A DNA stretch of 64,000 nt from Burkholderiales bacterium (GCA_016790165.1 JAEUPL010000007.1:1-64000), one strand, 5' to 3'. Shown: positions 18,480 to 29,049, numbered from the stretch's first letter. The notes: a model not told the origin generated them from the sequence alone. Made by a program: numbers and translations.

Positions 18480-19277
18480 GTGGCGAACATTCTTTCTGTG
18501 CGCGGTATTTCCCGCACCTTCGAAGTCGCCGGGCGTGCGCCCACGGTGGCGCTGCAGGCCACCGATCTTGACGTCGCCGAGAACGACTTCATCACCATTC
18601 TTGGCCCGTCAGGTTGCGGCAAGAGCACGCTCCTGCGCATCGTCGCGGGGCTCGATAAACAATCGAGCGGCGAGGTGCTGCTCGACGGCAAACGCATTGA
18701 CGGCCCCGGCGCCGACCGTGGCATGGTGTTTCAAAGCTACACGCTGTTCCCCTGGCTCACGGTGCGCGACAACGTCTGCTTCGGCCTGCGCGAGCGCGGC
18801 CTGCCACGCCAGCAACAGCTGGAAATCGCTGACGCCTTTCTGCACAAGGTCGGCCTGCGCGGTTTCGAAAGTCACTATCCGAAGCAACTGTCAGGCGGGA
18901 TGCAACAGCGCACGGCCCTCGCCCGCGCGCTGGCCAACAACCCGCGCATACTGCTGATGGACGAGCCGTTCGGCGCGCTCGACCACCAGACGCGCGAGTT
19001 GATGCAGGAGCTGCTGCTCGGCATCTGGGAATCGGAGAAGAAGACCGTACTCTTCGTCACCCACGACATTGACGAAGCCGTCTTCATGGGCAGCCGCGTG
19101 ATGGTGATGAGCGCCCGGCCGGGCCGGATCAAGCTCGATCGCGCCGTGCCGATCCCGCATCCGCGGCACTACTCGCTGAAGACCACCCCGGTGTTTGCCG
19201 AGTTGAAAGCCGAGCTCACCGAACAGGTGCGGGCGGAAGTCATCGCGAGCCAAAACGCTACAACGACCGCGAGCTGA
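18480..19277 (+). CDS. ABC transporter ATP-binding protein (SsuB/TauB type)
   Basis: 265 residues from a GTG at 18480. Walker A GPSGCGKSTLL (about 42-52), Q-loop FQSYTLFPWLTV, ABC signature LSGGMQQR (about 138-145), Walker B RILLMDEPFGALDH and the switch histidine in FVTHDIDEA are all present. It powers the importer encoded just upstream. Its last 20 bases overlap the convergent FAD-protein gene. Confidence 0.95.
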   Translation: MANILSVRGISRTFEVAGRAPTVALQATDLDVAENDFITILGPSGCGKSTLLRIVAGLDKQSSGEVLLDGKRIDGPGADRGMVFQSYTLFPWLTVRDNVCFGLRERGLPRQQQLEIADAFLHKVGLRGFESHYPKQLSGGMQQRTALARALANNPRILLMDEPFGALDHQTRELMQELLLGIWESEKKTVLFVTHDIDEAVFMGSRVMVMSARPGRIKLDRAVPIPHPRHYSLKTTPVFAELKAELTEQVRAEVIASQNATTTAS

Positions 19278-20922
19278 GCGTTCGCGCGACGGCCTCCGCC
19301 ACCCGAATGCCGTCGATGCCCGCCGACATGATGCCGCCGGCGTAGCCAGCGCCTTCGCCCGCCGGGTAGAGGCCAGCGACATTCAGGCTTTGCAGATCGT
19401 CGTCACGCCGCTTGATGCGAATGGGGGAACTGGTACGTGTCTCCACCGCCGTGAGCACGGCATCGTGCATGAAAAAGCCCGGGATCGTTTTATCGAATGC
19501 CGGCAGCGCCTCGCGCATCGCCACCACGGCGTAATCGGGCAACGCGGTCGCAAGATCAGTGAGGTGAACGCCCGGCTTGAAACTGGGCTCCACCGCGCCG
19601 AACGCCGTGGAGGCACGACCGGCCACGAAGTCGCCAACCAGTTGCCCCGGCGCGTTGTAGTTGCTGCCGCCCAGCACATAGGCGCGGCTTTCCCAGTGCC
19701 GCTGAAAGTCGATACCACCGAGCGGGTTTTGCATGTCAGCGGGGTAGTCGGCGGGCTCGATGCCAACGACGATGCCGGCGTTGGCGTTGCGCTCGTTGCG
19801 CGAATACTGACTCATGCCGTTGGTGACCACGCGCCCTTCCTCCGAGGTCGCCGCCACCACCGTGCCACCGGGACACATGCAGAAGCTGTACACCGAACGC
19901 CCATTCGTTGCGTGATGCACTAGCTTGTAGTCCGCCGCGCCGAGAATCGCGTTGCCCGCGTTGGGGCCAAAGCGCGCGCGGTCGATCAAGCCCTGCGGGT
20001 GCTCGATGCGAAAGCCGATCGAAAACGGCTTCGGCTCAATGTAGACGCCGCGCTCATGCAGCATCTTGAAAGTGTCGCGCGCGCTATGCCCAATGGCGAG
20101 GATGACCTGATCGGCTACCAGCGTTTCGCCGTTGTCGAGCACCACACCGCGAATGCGCTTTGATCGATGTTCATCGCCGTCCGTGTGCGTGTTTGCATCG
20201 AGCACCACATCGACCACGCGGCTTTGAAAGCGGAATTCGCCGCCCAGCGATTCAATCGTCGCGCGGGTGTGCTCCACCATCTTGACGAGCCGGAAGGTGC
20301 CGATGTGCGGCTTGCTGACGTAAAGAATTTCCTCCGGCGCGCCCGCCTTGACGAATTCTTCAAGCACCTTGCGGCCATAGTGTTTTGGATCCTTCACCTG
20401 CGTCCACAGTTTGCCGTCGCTGAAGGTGCCGGCGCCCCCCTCACCGAATTGCACGTTGGATTCGGTATTCAGTTCGCGCTGGCGCCAGAAGCCCCAGGTG
20501 TCTTTGGTGCGCTCACGCACGACTTTGCCGCGCTCCAGAATGATCGGCCTCAGCCCCATCTGCGCGAGGATGAGCGACGCGAGAATGCCGCACGGACCGA
20601 AACCAATGACGATCGGCCGTGGCGTCTTGATCGCAAACGAACCGGGGGGCGCGACGAACTGATACGCGGTGTCGGGCGTTGCGGAGATGTGCACGTCTTT
20701 GCGAAAGCGCTTCAGCAGCGCCGCTTCCAGCGCCTTCGGCAACGCCACATCCAGCGTGTAGACGAGCTGAATATCCGCCTTCTTGCGCGAGTCGTAGCCG
20801 CGGCGGAACACCGTGAATTTGAGCAACTCAGCCGGCTTGATGCCGAGCCGCGCGATGATGGCGGCGGGCACAGCCGCGTCGAGGTGGTCAAGCGGCAGCT
20901 TGAGTTCGGTGATGCGCAGCAT
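19258..20922 (-). CDS. FAD-dependent dehydrogenase (COG2509 type)
   Basis: A 554-residue flavoprotein. After an N-terminal domain of about 100 residues (LRITELKLPLDH, FRRGYDSRKK), the dinucleotide-binding motif VIGFGPCGILASLIL lies at about 105-119. Later segments are FGEGGAGTFSDGKL, ILAIGHSARDTF, CPGGTVVAATSEEG and a C-terminal GEGAGYAGGIMSAGIDG that completes the FAD site. This layout matches the broadly conserved, uncharacterised FAD-dependent proteins of COG2509. The start at 20922 has AGGAG seven bases upstream. The substrate is unknown. Confidence 0.88.
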   Translation of the reverse strand: MLRITELKLPLDHLDAAVPAAIIARLGIKPAELLKFTVFRRGYDSRKKADIQLVYTLDVALPKALEAALLKRFRKDVHISATPDTAYQFVAPPGSFAIKTPRPIVIGFGPCGILASLILAQMGLRPIILERGKVVRERTKDTWGFWRQRELNTESNVQFGEGGAGTFSDGKLWTQVKDPKHYGRKVLEEFVKAGAPEEILYVSKPHIGTFRLVKMVEHTRATIESLGGEFRFQSRVVDVVLDANTHTDGDEHRSKRIRGVVLDNGETLVADQVILAIGHSARDTFKMLHERGVYIEPKPFSIGFRIEHPQGLIDRARFGPNAGNAILGAADYKLVHHATNGRSVYSFCMCPGGTVVAATSEEGRVVTNGMSQYSRNERNANAGIVVGIEPADYPADMQNPLGGIDFQRHWESRAYVLGGSNYNAPGQLVGDFVAGRASTAFGAVEPSFKPGVHLTDLATALPDYAVVAMREALPAFDKTIPGFFMHDAVLTAVETRTSSPIRIKRRDDDLQSLNVAGLYPAGEGAGYAGGIMSAGIDGIRVAEAVARTLSSRSL

Positions 20923-20967
20923 GGTGCACTCCTGTCTGGCGGAAAGTTACTCCGCAATCAGCACATG

Positions 20968-21945
20968 TTAGCGGGCCGGTGCGACGGGTTCGTCACGGCC
21001 CTGCGCCGTCAGCCACGCGCAGAACGCCGACACCGCAGCGTTGCCCAGCGTGCGAGGGGCGCGGACCCAGTAGTTGTCCTTGGGCCCGACGGCGATCTGC
21101 GGAAACGGCTGCACCAGCGAGCCCTCCTGCAACAGCGGCCCGAGCAAGGGCGTGGGTGCCAGTGCCATGCCTGCGCCCGCGAGCGCGGCATTCAGCGCGA
21201 GGTGGGTGTGATCAAAGGTGATGTGCGTGCGCGGCTGGTGCTCAGCCGCCAAACCCGCCGCCTGCAGCCAGTCAGGCCACGCCGTCGGGATGGATCGACT
21301 CTCCAGCATGGGGTGTCGGGCCACATCCGTCAGCACGGCGAGCGGGCGCTCCGGCGTGGCGAGCTGTGGACTGCACACCAGCGAAAGCGATTCGCCAAGG
21401 AACCGTCCGGCCTGGACGCCGCGCCAGTCCCGTCGGCGCAGTTGCGTCTGCAACTCGTCCATCGTGTAGCAGCGGATCGACACGTCGTAGGACGCCGGAT
21501 CGAAGTCGGCACGCGGATAGTCGGTTGAAATGTCGACATCAACGTCGGGATAAGCGGCGCAGAAGTCGCCCAGCCGTGGCACCAGCCAGTAGGTCGCGAG
21601 CGTTGAAAACGTACTCACCGTCATGCGCTCGCGGCGCGCGCGGCGCTGCAGGCGACGCGTGGCGTCGGCCATCAGATCGAGGGCGGTGCCCAGGCTCGGC
21701 GCATACGCTGCGCCCGCCGGCGTGAGGGCAATGCGGCGACCGTCGCGTTGCACGAGTTTGGCGTCCAGCCATTGCTCCAACGCCTTGACCTGATGACTCA
21801 CGGCGCCTTGCGTGACGTGCAGCTCGGCCGCTGCCTGCGTGACGCTCTGGTGCCGCGCAACGGCCTCGAAGGCGCGCAGCATGGACAACGGCGGCAGCGC
21901 CGATCGAGGCTCGGCCACCGCCGACAATGCATTAGTTTGGTTCAT
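20968..21945 (-). CDS. LysR family regulator, GcvA-like
   Basis: 325 residues. The N-terminal winged helix-turn-helix (about 18-78) reads LSMLRAFEAVARHQSVTQAAAELHVTQGAVSHQVKALE, the style of GcvA/AmpR-type regulators. The effector domain follows, with FSTLATYWLVPRLGDF and an NAALAGAGMALAP segment. It lies just upstream of the FAD-protein gene in the same direction (45 bases apart), so it may control that gene or be co-transcribed. No clear operator was picked out in the 400-base gap upstream. Confidence 0.88.
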   Translation of the reverse strand: MNQTNALSAVAEPRSALPPLSMLRAFEAVARHQSVTQAAAELHVTQGAVSHQVKALEQWLDAKLVQRDGRRIALTPAGAAYAPSLGTALDLMADATRRLQRRARRERMTVSTFSTLATYWLVPRLGDFCAAYPDVDVDISTDYPRADFDPASYDVSIRCYTMDELQTQLRRRDWRGVQAGRFLGESLSLVCSPQLATPERPLAVLTDVARHPMLESRSIPTAWPDWLQAAGLAAEHQPRTHITFDHTHLALNAALAGAGMALAPTPLLGPLLQEGSLVQPFPQIAVGPKDNYWVRAPRTLGNAAVSAFCAWLTAQGRDEPVAPAR

Positions 21946-22356
21946 GTACTAGACAGAAATTCTCGATAGTCATACCCGGATTTCATACATAGCATTCGTC
22001 GCCAATCAGGAGGATTGGCGGATTGAATATTTTAGAACTGCTCATTGATTGCTGCGTCCACGCAGCGCCCTCGGCCGCCCCGCTGCGGCCGCCGCTGGAC
22101 GTCGCAAGGCATGTCGTACACGGGCTAGAGACATCAGACGACGCGACGCCCGCGGCGCCGGCAACACCAGCCGGGCGAGACCCGCCCAACGGAACAGCTT
22201 TCTGACGGCAGCGGCCAGCGGGCGGTCGTTGTGTCATGGATTGACGCGCTGTCGACTTTTACAAAAAATGGCCTCTATGCACCGTAGCTCAGCCGTTAGC
22301 TGGGAAAAGCTGTATCAGCGTGCCCCCGTGTCAAACCACGAAACGGTGAGCAGCGA
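21946..22356. other. Intergenic region with no supported gene
   Basis: The stretch between the LysR gene start and the TPR-protein stop has no reading frame with family-like sequence. Its left part (21950-22030) is relatively AT-rich and should hold the LysR promoter. Its right part contains the dispersed element copy at 22214-22312. Nothing else was recognised. Confidence 0.5.
22214..22312. repeat. Dispersed intergenic element, copy C
   Basis: Starts GCCAGCGGGCGGTCGTTG as in copy A, has the TGTCGACTTTTACAAAAAATG core followed by GCC as in copy B, and ends TGGGAAAAGCTG. A patch reading CCGTAGCTCAGCCGTTAGCTGG looks like a tRNA D-arm but has no matching tRNA around it. Confidence 0.6.
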
Positions 22357-24141
22357 TCAAGCGTGCTGCCAGACGAGCGAATAGCGCGCGAGCAACTGAT
22401 GAAACGCCGCGGTGCCCGCCAGGGGAATCAGCATCGGGTCCACCTGCACTTCCGCGAAACCGCCCTCGTGCGCGTCAGCGGCGCGCGTGAGCCAGTGCAC
22501 GGCCTCATCGAGGTCACCCAGTTGCGCAAACGCTGCGCCCAGCGCCGACGGATTGGTCTTTTCGATGCCGCCTTGCGCGCGAACGGCGTTGACGATCTTT
22601 CTCGCGCCGCGCTTGTCGCCTTCGCGTGCCGTGAGCATCGCCAGCGAGAGCCGCGCGCTGGCGTCATCCGGATCGTGCTCGATCACGGAGTTGAGCTCGT
22701 TGCGCGCGGCTTCCGTGGCACCGCACAGGATCAGCGAATTGGCCAGTGACAGCCGCGTGGAGGTGCGCTGCGGATATTCGGTCAGCAGCTCAAGGAAGAC
22801 GCGATTGGCGTCGTCGTAGCGTTGCGCGAAGTAATAGGCGACGCCGCGATTGGCGCGCGTCGCCGGAAACAGCGGATCCACCTCCTGCGCGGCGTCGAGA
22901 TGCGCGAGTGCGTCGTCCAGTCGCCCGCAGTACGACGCCGCCGTGCCCATCAGCATGTGCACGCCCGGATGTCGCGGCGCGAGTTTTCTGGCCTGACGCA
23001 GCAGCTCGCCAGCGCTGGCAAAGTCGTACTCGTAGTAAATCTTGTCCGCCGCGAGGTTGAGATACGCGCCCGGTTCCAGCGGGTCAATCGCCAGCGCCCG
23101 TTGCGACGCGGCACTGCCGATTCGCCAGGCTTCCTCCGGCGTCACCTGCTCGTACATCGAGAGGTTGCCCATCGTCGCCGCGAGGTAGGCATGGGCCATG
23201 GCGAAATCCGGTGCGAGGGCAATGGCGTGCTCGAGGTGGCAGCGCGCGTCGCGGTGCCCCTCGGCGGTGCCCAGAGCGCTGGCGCGGCGGGCCGCGACGA
23301 AGGCATCGGCGGCATCGCGCGGAACGCCTGTGAATCCCTTGCGCTGCGGCAGCGGTGCGTATTCGCCCGGCAGCAGATCGGCGAGGGAGTGCAAACTGTC
23401 GTCGCGCACCGCACGACTGACACGCTCGATAAACGTAGCGTCCGATTCGTCCGCACCGCGCGAGTAACGCCGGCTGGCCAGCATCTGCCCGTACGGGGCG
23501 GAAAGCAGCATGGTGTGCACATGCAGGGAATCGGGTGCGGGCGACGCCCCGGCGGCTTTGCCGTTGCTGTCGGTCAGACGCACCAGCCGCGATGACAGAA
23601 CGGCCTGTGCGTTCACGCGCCGTGCCGAATCCAGCGGCTCGTCGTCCGCCACCGCGCGGGCCGAGCGTGAGCCCAGCACCAGCACCTGCATCATGGCCTG
23701 CAGCTCGCCGATCGTCGACTCGAACAGTAGCGTCGCCAGCGCGTCGTCCCGCGCCTCGCTGACGAAGGGCAACACCAGAAAGCGCGGCGCGGCGAGCTGG
23801 CGAGCGCCGAGCTCAATGAACTCGGGCACATAACGGCCCTTGGGCAATTCGATGCGCACCTGCGGCGGCGCCTCGAACATCGCGTAGTGCTTGACCAGTC
23901 GATCACGCAGGCGACTCACATTGACGCGCACGATCGGGTCGTTCTTCGGGTCATACGTCGACGGGTTGCGGTGAAACACCTCGATGCCAATCGACATTTC
24001 ACGCAGCGCACCGTCGTCGTTGGCCAGCCGCCGCTCGACGAGATAGCGCAACAGCCGCAGATGACTCGGCGAGCGACGCAGAAAATCACTGGCAAGCAGC
24101 CGCTCGAGCTCGTTGCGAATCAAATTGCCGTCCTGCGTCAT
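22357..24141 (-). CDS. TPR protein with signalling-type N-terminal domain
   Basis: 594 residues. The first 110 (LRYLVERRL, YDPKNDPIVRVNVSRLRDRL, IELPKGRYVPEF) form a conserved module seen at the start of many bacterial TPR regulators and adenylate cyclase-like proteins. A TolB-like segment follows (FLVLPFVSEARDDALATLLFES, about 120-145). From about 265 there are repeated tetratricopeptide helices (for example AMAHAYLAATMGNLSMYE, PGAYLNLAADKIYYEYD, GVAYYFAQRYDDANRVF). No signal peptide or membrane segment is visible. It is probably a cytoplasmic scaffold or regulator; no catalytic motif was found. Confidence 0.75.
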   Translation of the reverse strand: MTQDGNLIRNELERLLASDFLRRSPSHLRLLRYLVERRLANDDGALREMSIGIEVFHRNPSTYDPKNDPIVRVNVSRLRDRLVKHYAMFEAPPQVRIELPKGRYVPEFIELGARQLAAPRFLVLPFVSEARDDALATLLFESTIGELQAMMQVLVLGSRSARAVADDEPLDSARRVNAQAVLSSRLVRLTDSNGKAAGASPAPDSLHVHTMLLSAPYGQMLASRRYSRGADESDATFIERVSRAVRDDSLHSLADLLPGEYAPLPQRKGFTGVPRDAADAFVAARRASALGTAEGHRDARCHLEHAIALAPDFAMAHAYLAATMGNLSMYEQVTPEEAWRIGSAASQRALAIDPLEPGAYLNLAADKIYYEYDFASAGELLRQARKLAPRHPGVHMLMGTAASYCGRLDDALAHLDAAQEVDPLFPATRANRGVAYYFAQRYDDANRVFLELLTEYPQRTSTRLSLANSLILCGATEAARNELNSVIEHDPDDASARLSLAMLTAREGDKRGARKIVNAVRAQGGIEKTNPSALGAAFAQLGDLDEAVHWLTRAADAHEGGFAEVQVDPMLIPLAGTAAFHQLLARYSLVWQHA

Positions 24142-24292
24142 CCTGCGCTACCTTGCTATCGTGTGCAACGAACTGTAGCGCGGATTGGCGCGGGCGCAGC
24201 GGTGGATGTAACAGCCTGTAACGTGCGCCACCGGTTGAGCGGGATCGGCAATGTTGATACCTGTGGGAGCGCGCTCCCGCGTGACAGGTCGA

Positions 24293-25390
24293 TCAGCGCA
24301 ACAAGCCAGCGACGTGCGCCCCAATCGCGAGGCAGCTGGTCAGGCCCGGCGATTCAATGCCGAACAGATTCACGAGCCCGCGAATGCCGTGCACGCCCGG
24401 CCCCATGATCACAAAGTCGGCGGCGGATTCGTTCGGGCCCGAGATTTTCGGGCGAATGCCGGCATACCCGGCTTGCAACGCGCCATCAGGCAGCACGGGC
24501 CAATACTTGCGCACCTCAGCGTAGAACGCGTCGCCACGCCGCGGATCGACCACCAGATCGTCGGCCGAGCTCACCCACTCCACGTCGGGCCCGAATTTGG
24601 CCTGTCCGCCGAGGTCAATGGTGAGGTGCACACCGAGCCCGGCGTGCTGCGGCACGGGATAGATCAGGCGGCTGAATGGCGAACGGCCCGCCAGCGTGAA
24701 GTAATTGCCCTTGGCGAAATATTGCGTTGGCACATGCGCCGCGCGCAGTCCCGCCGTCTTCGCGGCGAGTGACGGCGCACCGTTCCCTGCTGCGTTCACC
24801 ACGCGCCGGGCCAGCAGCTCAGTGCCGTCGTGCGTGCGCACCACGGTCCCATCGCACGTGTACGACAGCGCCGTGACGCGTGTGTTGAAGGCGACCAACC
24901 CGCCCGCGTTTTCCAGGTCGCCCTGCAATGCCAGCATCAGCGCATGGCTGTCGATGATGCCGGTGCTCGGCGAATGCACGGCGGCGACGCACGACAGCGC
25001 GGGCTCCATCGCCTTCGCCTCAGCAGCGCTCAGTTGCACCAAATCATGCACGCCGTTGGCAGCGGCCCGGGCGATGATGCCATCGATTTGCGCCACCTCG
25101 TCGTCCGCCGTGGCAACGAGCAGCTTGCCGCATCGCTGGTGCGCAATGCCGCGCTCGTCGCAATAGCGGTAAAGCAGCGCTTTGCCTTCAACGCAACATT
25201 TCGCTTTCAGCGACCCTGCCGGGTAATAGATGCCGGCGTGAATGACTTCGCTGTTGCGCGAACTGGTGCCCGTGCCTATGCCGTCTGCGGCCTCAAGCAG
25301 CATCACCTCCCGGCCGTCGAGCGCCAGCGCGCGCGCGGCGGCCAGGCCGACGACGCCAGCACCAATCACAAGGGTGTCCACGGTGTCCAT
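24293..25390 (-). CDS. FAD-dependent oxidoreductase, L-2-hydroxyglutarate oxidase-like
   Basis: 365 residues from the ATG at 25390 ([16 protein letters not shown]), which starts directly with the FAD-binding strand; a longer upstream reading is less likely. [14 protein letters not shown] binds the ADP part of [18 protein letters not shown] is diagnostic of the L-2-hydroxyglutarate oxidase (LhgO)/YgaF branch of the D-amino-acid-oxidase family, and VNAAGNGAP and [12 protein letters not shown] also fit. It likely oxidises L-2-hydroxyglutarate or a similar 2-hydroxyacid and passes electrons to oxygen or quinone. It stands alone. Confidence 0.85.
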   Translation of the reverse strand: MDTVDTLVIGAGVVGLAAARALALDGREVMLLEAADGIGTGTSSRNSEVIHAGIYYPAGSLKAKCCVEGKALLYRYCDERGIAHQRCGKLLVATADDEVAQIDGIIARAAANGVHDLVQLSAAEAKAMEPALSCVAAVHSPSTGIIDSHALMLALQGDLENAGGLVAFNTRVTALSYTCDGTVVRTHDGTELLARRVVNAAGNGAPSLAAKTAGLRAAHVPTQYFAKGNYFTLAGRSPFSRLIYPVPQHAGLGVHLTIDLGGQAKFGPDVEWVSSADDLVVDPRRGDAFYAEVRKYWPVLPDGALQAGYAGIRPKISGPNESAADFVIMGPGVHGIRGLVNLFGIESPGLTSCLAIGAHVAGLLR

Positions 25391-25506
25391 TTGCGTATTG
25401 TCGCAGCCCGGTTGCAGCGATCCAGGCGAGCACGGCGGGACGCGTGCTACAAACACGACCTCTGCCCAACGCCAAACAACTCCTCGTGCAACTCCCGTCG
25501 TTCAAG

Positions 25507-26079
25507 ATGTCTGACCGTTCCCTGTTTGCCGTGCTGCTGCGCTCCCCGTGGTGGGTGAGTTTTGCGGTCGCCGGGGCGGTGGGCCTGGCCTGCTACCACC
25601 TGTTTCCGGCAGCGTATTCCGCCGTGGGTGCCGTGTCCGGGTTGCCGTTCGCCGTGATCGGCGTTATCGCCTTCGTCAAGCAATGGGGCAAGCCAAGCGC
25701 GGCGCGCCTTGACGCGACGTTGCACGCGGTGGCGGCGATGCCTGCACGCGAGCTGGTTGACGCGCTCGAAGCGGCCTATCGTCGCGAGGGCTACAGCGTG
25801 ACGCGCCTGACGGCCAACGGCGCGGAGCTCGCCATCAGCAAGGCCGGACGCACCGCCCTCGTCAGCAGCCGCCGGTGGAAGGCCGCAACGCACGGCGTGG
25901 AGCGGCTGCGCGAGCTGGCGTCCACGATGAATGCGAACGACGCCGGACAAGGCATTTACGTTGCGCTGAACGCGCCGGGCAGCGCGGCCCGCGAATTCGC
26001 GTCGCGCAACGGCATTCGCGTGCTGCAAGGGCACGAGCTGGCGATGCTCGTGATGGATGCGGTGCGAGCAAAAGCGTAG
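25507..26079 (+). CDS. Membrane-anchored Mrr/endonuclease-fold protein
   Basis: 190 residues from the ATG at 25507. Two membrane helices lie at about 14-32 and 39-57. The soluble part (about 75-188) follows the Mrr-type restriction endonuclease pattern: ELVDALEAAYRREGYSV, GAELAISKAGRTALVSSRRWKAATHG, and an A-x-FASRNGIRVLQGHELAML end. At the catalytic places the usual D-(Q/E)xK appears changed to E107 and S-S-R, so nuclease activity is doubtful. Homologues with membrane anchors are common in betaproteobacteria; their role is unknown. It is convergent with serS, with a REP-like palindrome between them. Confidence 0.65.
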   Translation: MSDRSLFAVLLRSPWWVSFAVAGAVGLACYHLFPAAYSAVGAVSGLPFAVIGVIAFVKQWGKPSAARLDATLHAVAAMPARELVDALEAAYRREGYSVTRLTANGAELAISKAGRTALVSSRRWKAATHGVERLRELASTMNANDAGQGIYVALNAPGSAAREFASRNGIRVLQGHELAMLVMDAVRAKA

Positions 26080-26082
26080 TGT

Positions 26083-26171
26083 CGTAGCCTCGATGCAGTG
26101 AAACGGAATCGAGGCATGTGTTCATCAAACCACCGTTGCCCTCGATTCCGCTACGCTGCATCGAGGCTACG
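26083..26171. repeat. REP-like inverted repeat, copy 2
   Basis: Arms at 26083-26114 (begins CGTAGCCTCGATGCAG, ends GGAATCGAGG) and 26140-26171 (begins CCTCGATTCCG, ends GCATCGAGGCTACG) are near-perfect reverse complements with a 25-base loop. It fills the whole gap between the convergent Mrr-fold gene and serS, ending two bases from the serS stop, so it may act as a transcript end or mRNA stabiliser. Confidence 0.85.
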
Positions 26172-26172
26172 G

Positions 26173-27798
<1,626 letters not shown>

Positions 27799-28464
27799 AT
27801 GTCCAAACAGATTTCTGGCAGCGTGGGATTTGGCGGAGCCAATCGTGGCTCAGACGTGGCGGTAGTGCAGTACCTGCTCGATTGCGTCCCGGCGTCACGC
27901 GGCGGCCCGACGCCCGAGCTCGCCATCGACGGCTTGTGCGGCCCCAAGACCACCGCCGCGATCCGCAATTTCCAGCGCGCGAGTGGTTGCCCGCAGGACG
28001 GGCGGATTGACCCCGGCGGCCCCACCTTTCGCGCGCTCTCCGCGTATGACCCGTACCCCAACCGAAACCTGCCGCCGCTCGGCGCTGGGAACTCCAAGGG
28101 CGGCGGCAAGGGCGTGCACCCGCCGGGTGGCGGTGGCAAGGGTGGCTTCGGCCCAGGGGGCAAAACCGGCTTCGGCGGTGGCGGCGACGACTACGGCGCC
28201 TATGGCAAAGATGGATTCGGCAAGTCGTCCGGCTTCGGCCCCGGTGGCGGAGCTCCCTTCGGGAAGACGGGCTTTGGCGGCGGCGGAAAGAGCGACTTTG
28301 GTGGCTTTGGCGGCGGCAAGAGTGATTTTGGTGGTGGCGGCAAAAGCGGCTTTGGCAAATCGTCCGGATTCGGCACGGGCGGCGGTGACCCGTTCGGCAA
28401 GGGCGGAATGGGTGGCTCGGGCGGCGGCTTCGGCAAAGGCGGCGGCGGCAAGTCGGGATGGTAG
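27799..28464 (+). CDS. Peptidoglycan-binding-domain protein with Gly/Lys tail
   Basis: 221 residues. Residues about 5-82 form a PG_binding_1-like domain (GSDVAVVQYLLDC, IDGLCGPKTTAAIRNFQR, DGRIDPGGPTFRAL). From about 95 to the end it is a glycine-rich tail holding 14 lysines (100, 104, 114, 122, 137, 142, 156, 164, 174, 182, 187, 201, 213, 218) and no arginine. Thirteen of the lysines follow glycine, often in FGKSSGFG or GGGKSDFG units. No signal peptide is visible. The last seven bases overlap the SET-domain gene. The tail is an obvious candidate substrate for that lysine methyltransferase, which is inference. Confidence 0.8.
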   Translation: MSKQISGSVGFGGANRGSDVAVVQYLLDCVPASRGGPTPELAIDGLCGPKTTAAIRNFQRASGCPQDGRIDPGGPTFRALSAYDPYPNRNLPPLGAGNSKGGGKGVHPPGGGGKGGFGPGGKTGFGGGGDDYGAYGKDGFGKSSGFGPGGGAPFGKTGFGGGGKSDFGGFGGGKSDFGGGGKSGFGKSSGFGTGGGDPFGKGGMGGSGGGFGKGGGGKSGW

Positions 28465-29042
28465 ATCAGACCGCCGACGCCGATGCGCTTGGGCTCGCCG
28501 AAGCGTTCAGCCACTTGCCGTACGACCCGAGCGAAGCACCGCCCTTTGTTCGCGAAGTGCTCTTCCCCGGCGGCCCGCAAGCCGTTGCGCGGGTGAATCC
28601 GCAGGCCACCCAGTTCGCCCTCGAAAGTCGTGCATCGCCGATCCATCGCTTCGGCATCTTCGCGCAGGAGCCCATTCCCTGCGGCGCGGAGGTGATCGAG
28701 TACACCGGCGAACGTATTTCGTACCGCGAAGCCGCGCGACGACGTGTGCGACCCCATCTCTACCTGTTCTGGATCACGCCGGGGCAACTGATCGACGGCG
28801 CCATCGGCGGCAGTGGCGCCGAGTTCATCAACCACAGTTGCGAGCCCAACCTGGTCACACACATCCGCGACGGACGGGTGTTCTTCGTCAGCGTGCGCGA
28901 CATCGCCGCGGGCGAGGAACTGCTGCTGGACTACAAGGTGCGCGGGGACATTGACCGCATTCCGTGCCATTGCGGCGCCGCCTCATGCCGCGGCTTTCTG
29001 AACATCGATGAAGTGGATGTCGACGGCGACAAGGGGCCGTAG
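28458..29042 (+). CDS. SET-domain protein lysine methyltransferase
   Basis: 194 residues with a complete SET domain. SAM-binding start RASPIHRFGIFAQEPI (about 58-73), EYTGERIS (81-88), the pseudoknot motif FINHSCEPN (123-131), ELLLDYK with the catalytic tyrosine (154-160), and a post-SET cysteine cluster CHCGAASCRGFLN (170-182) with NHSC supplying the fourth zinc ligand. SET enzymes methylate protein lysines using SAM. Its start lies inside the last codons of the Gly/Lys-tailed gene, implying tight co-translation and a functional link. No secretion signal is visible, so it should act in the cytoplasm. Confidence 0.88.
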   Translation: MVDQTADADALGLAEAFSHLPYDPSEAPPFVREVLFPGGPQAVARVNPQATQFALESRASPIHRFGIFAQEPIPCGAEVIEYTGERISYREAARRRVRPHLYLFWITPGQLIDGAIGGSGAEFINHSCEPNLVTHIRDGRVFFVSVRDIAAGEELLLDYKVRGDIDRIPCHCGAASCRGFLNIDEVDVDGDKGP

Positions 29043-29049
29043 CCCGCGA

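Noticed and set aside
22285-22312. tRNA-like patch (CCGTAGCTCAGCCGTTAGC)
   Set aside because: It resembles a D-arm, but no acceptor stem, anticodon arm or T-arm could be found around it, and it falls within a dispersed repeat copy.
28070-28464. Tandem DNA repeat or CRISPR-like array in the Gly-rich coding region
   Set aside because: The repetition is at the protein level (GGGK/FGK units) with variable spacing and degenerate codons; there are no equal repeats with unique spacers.
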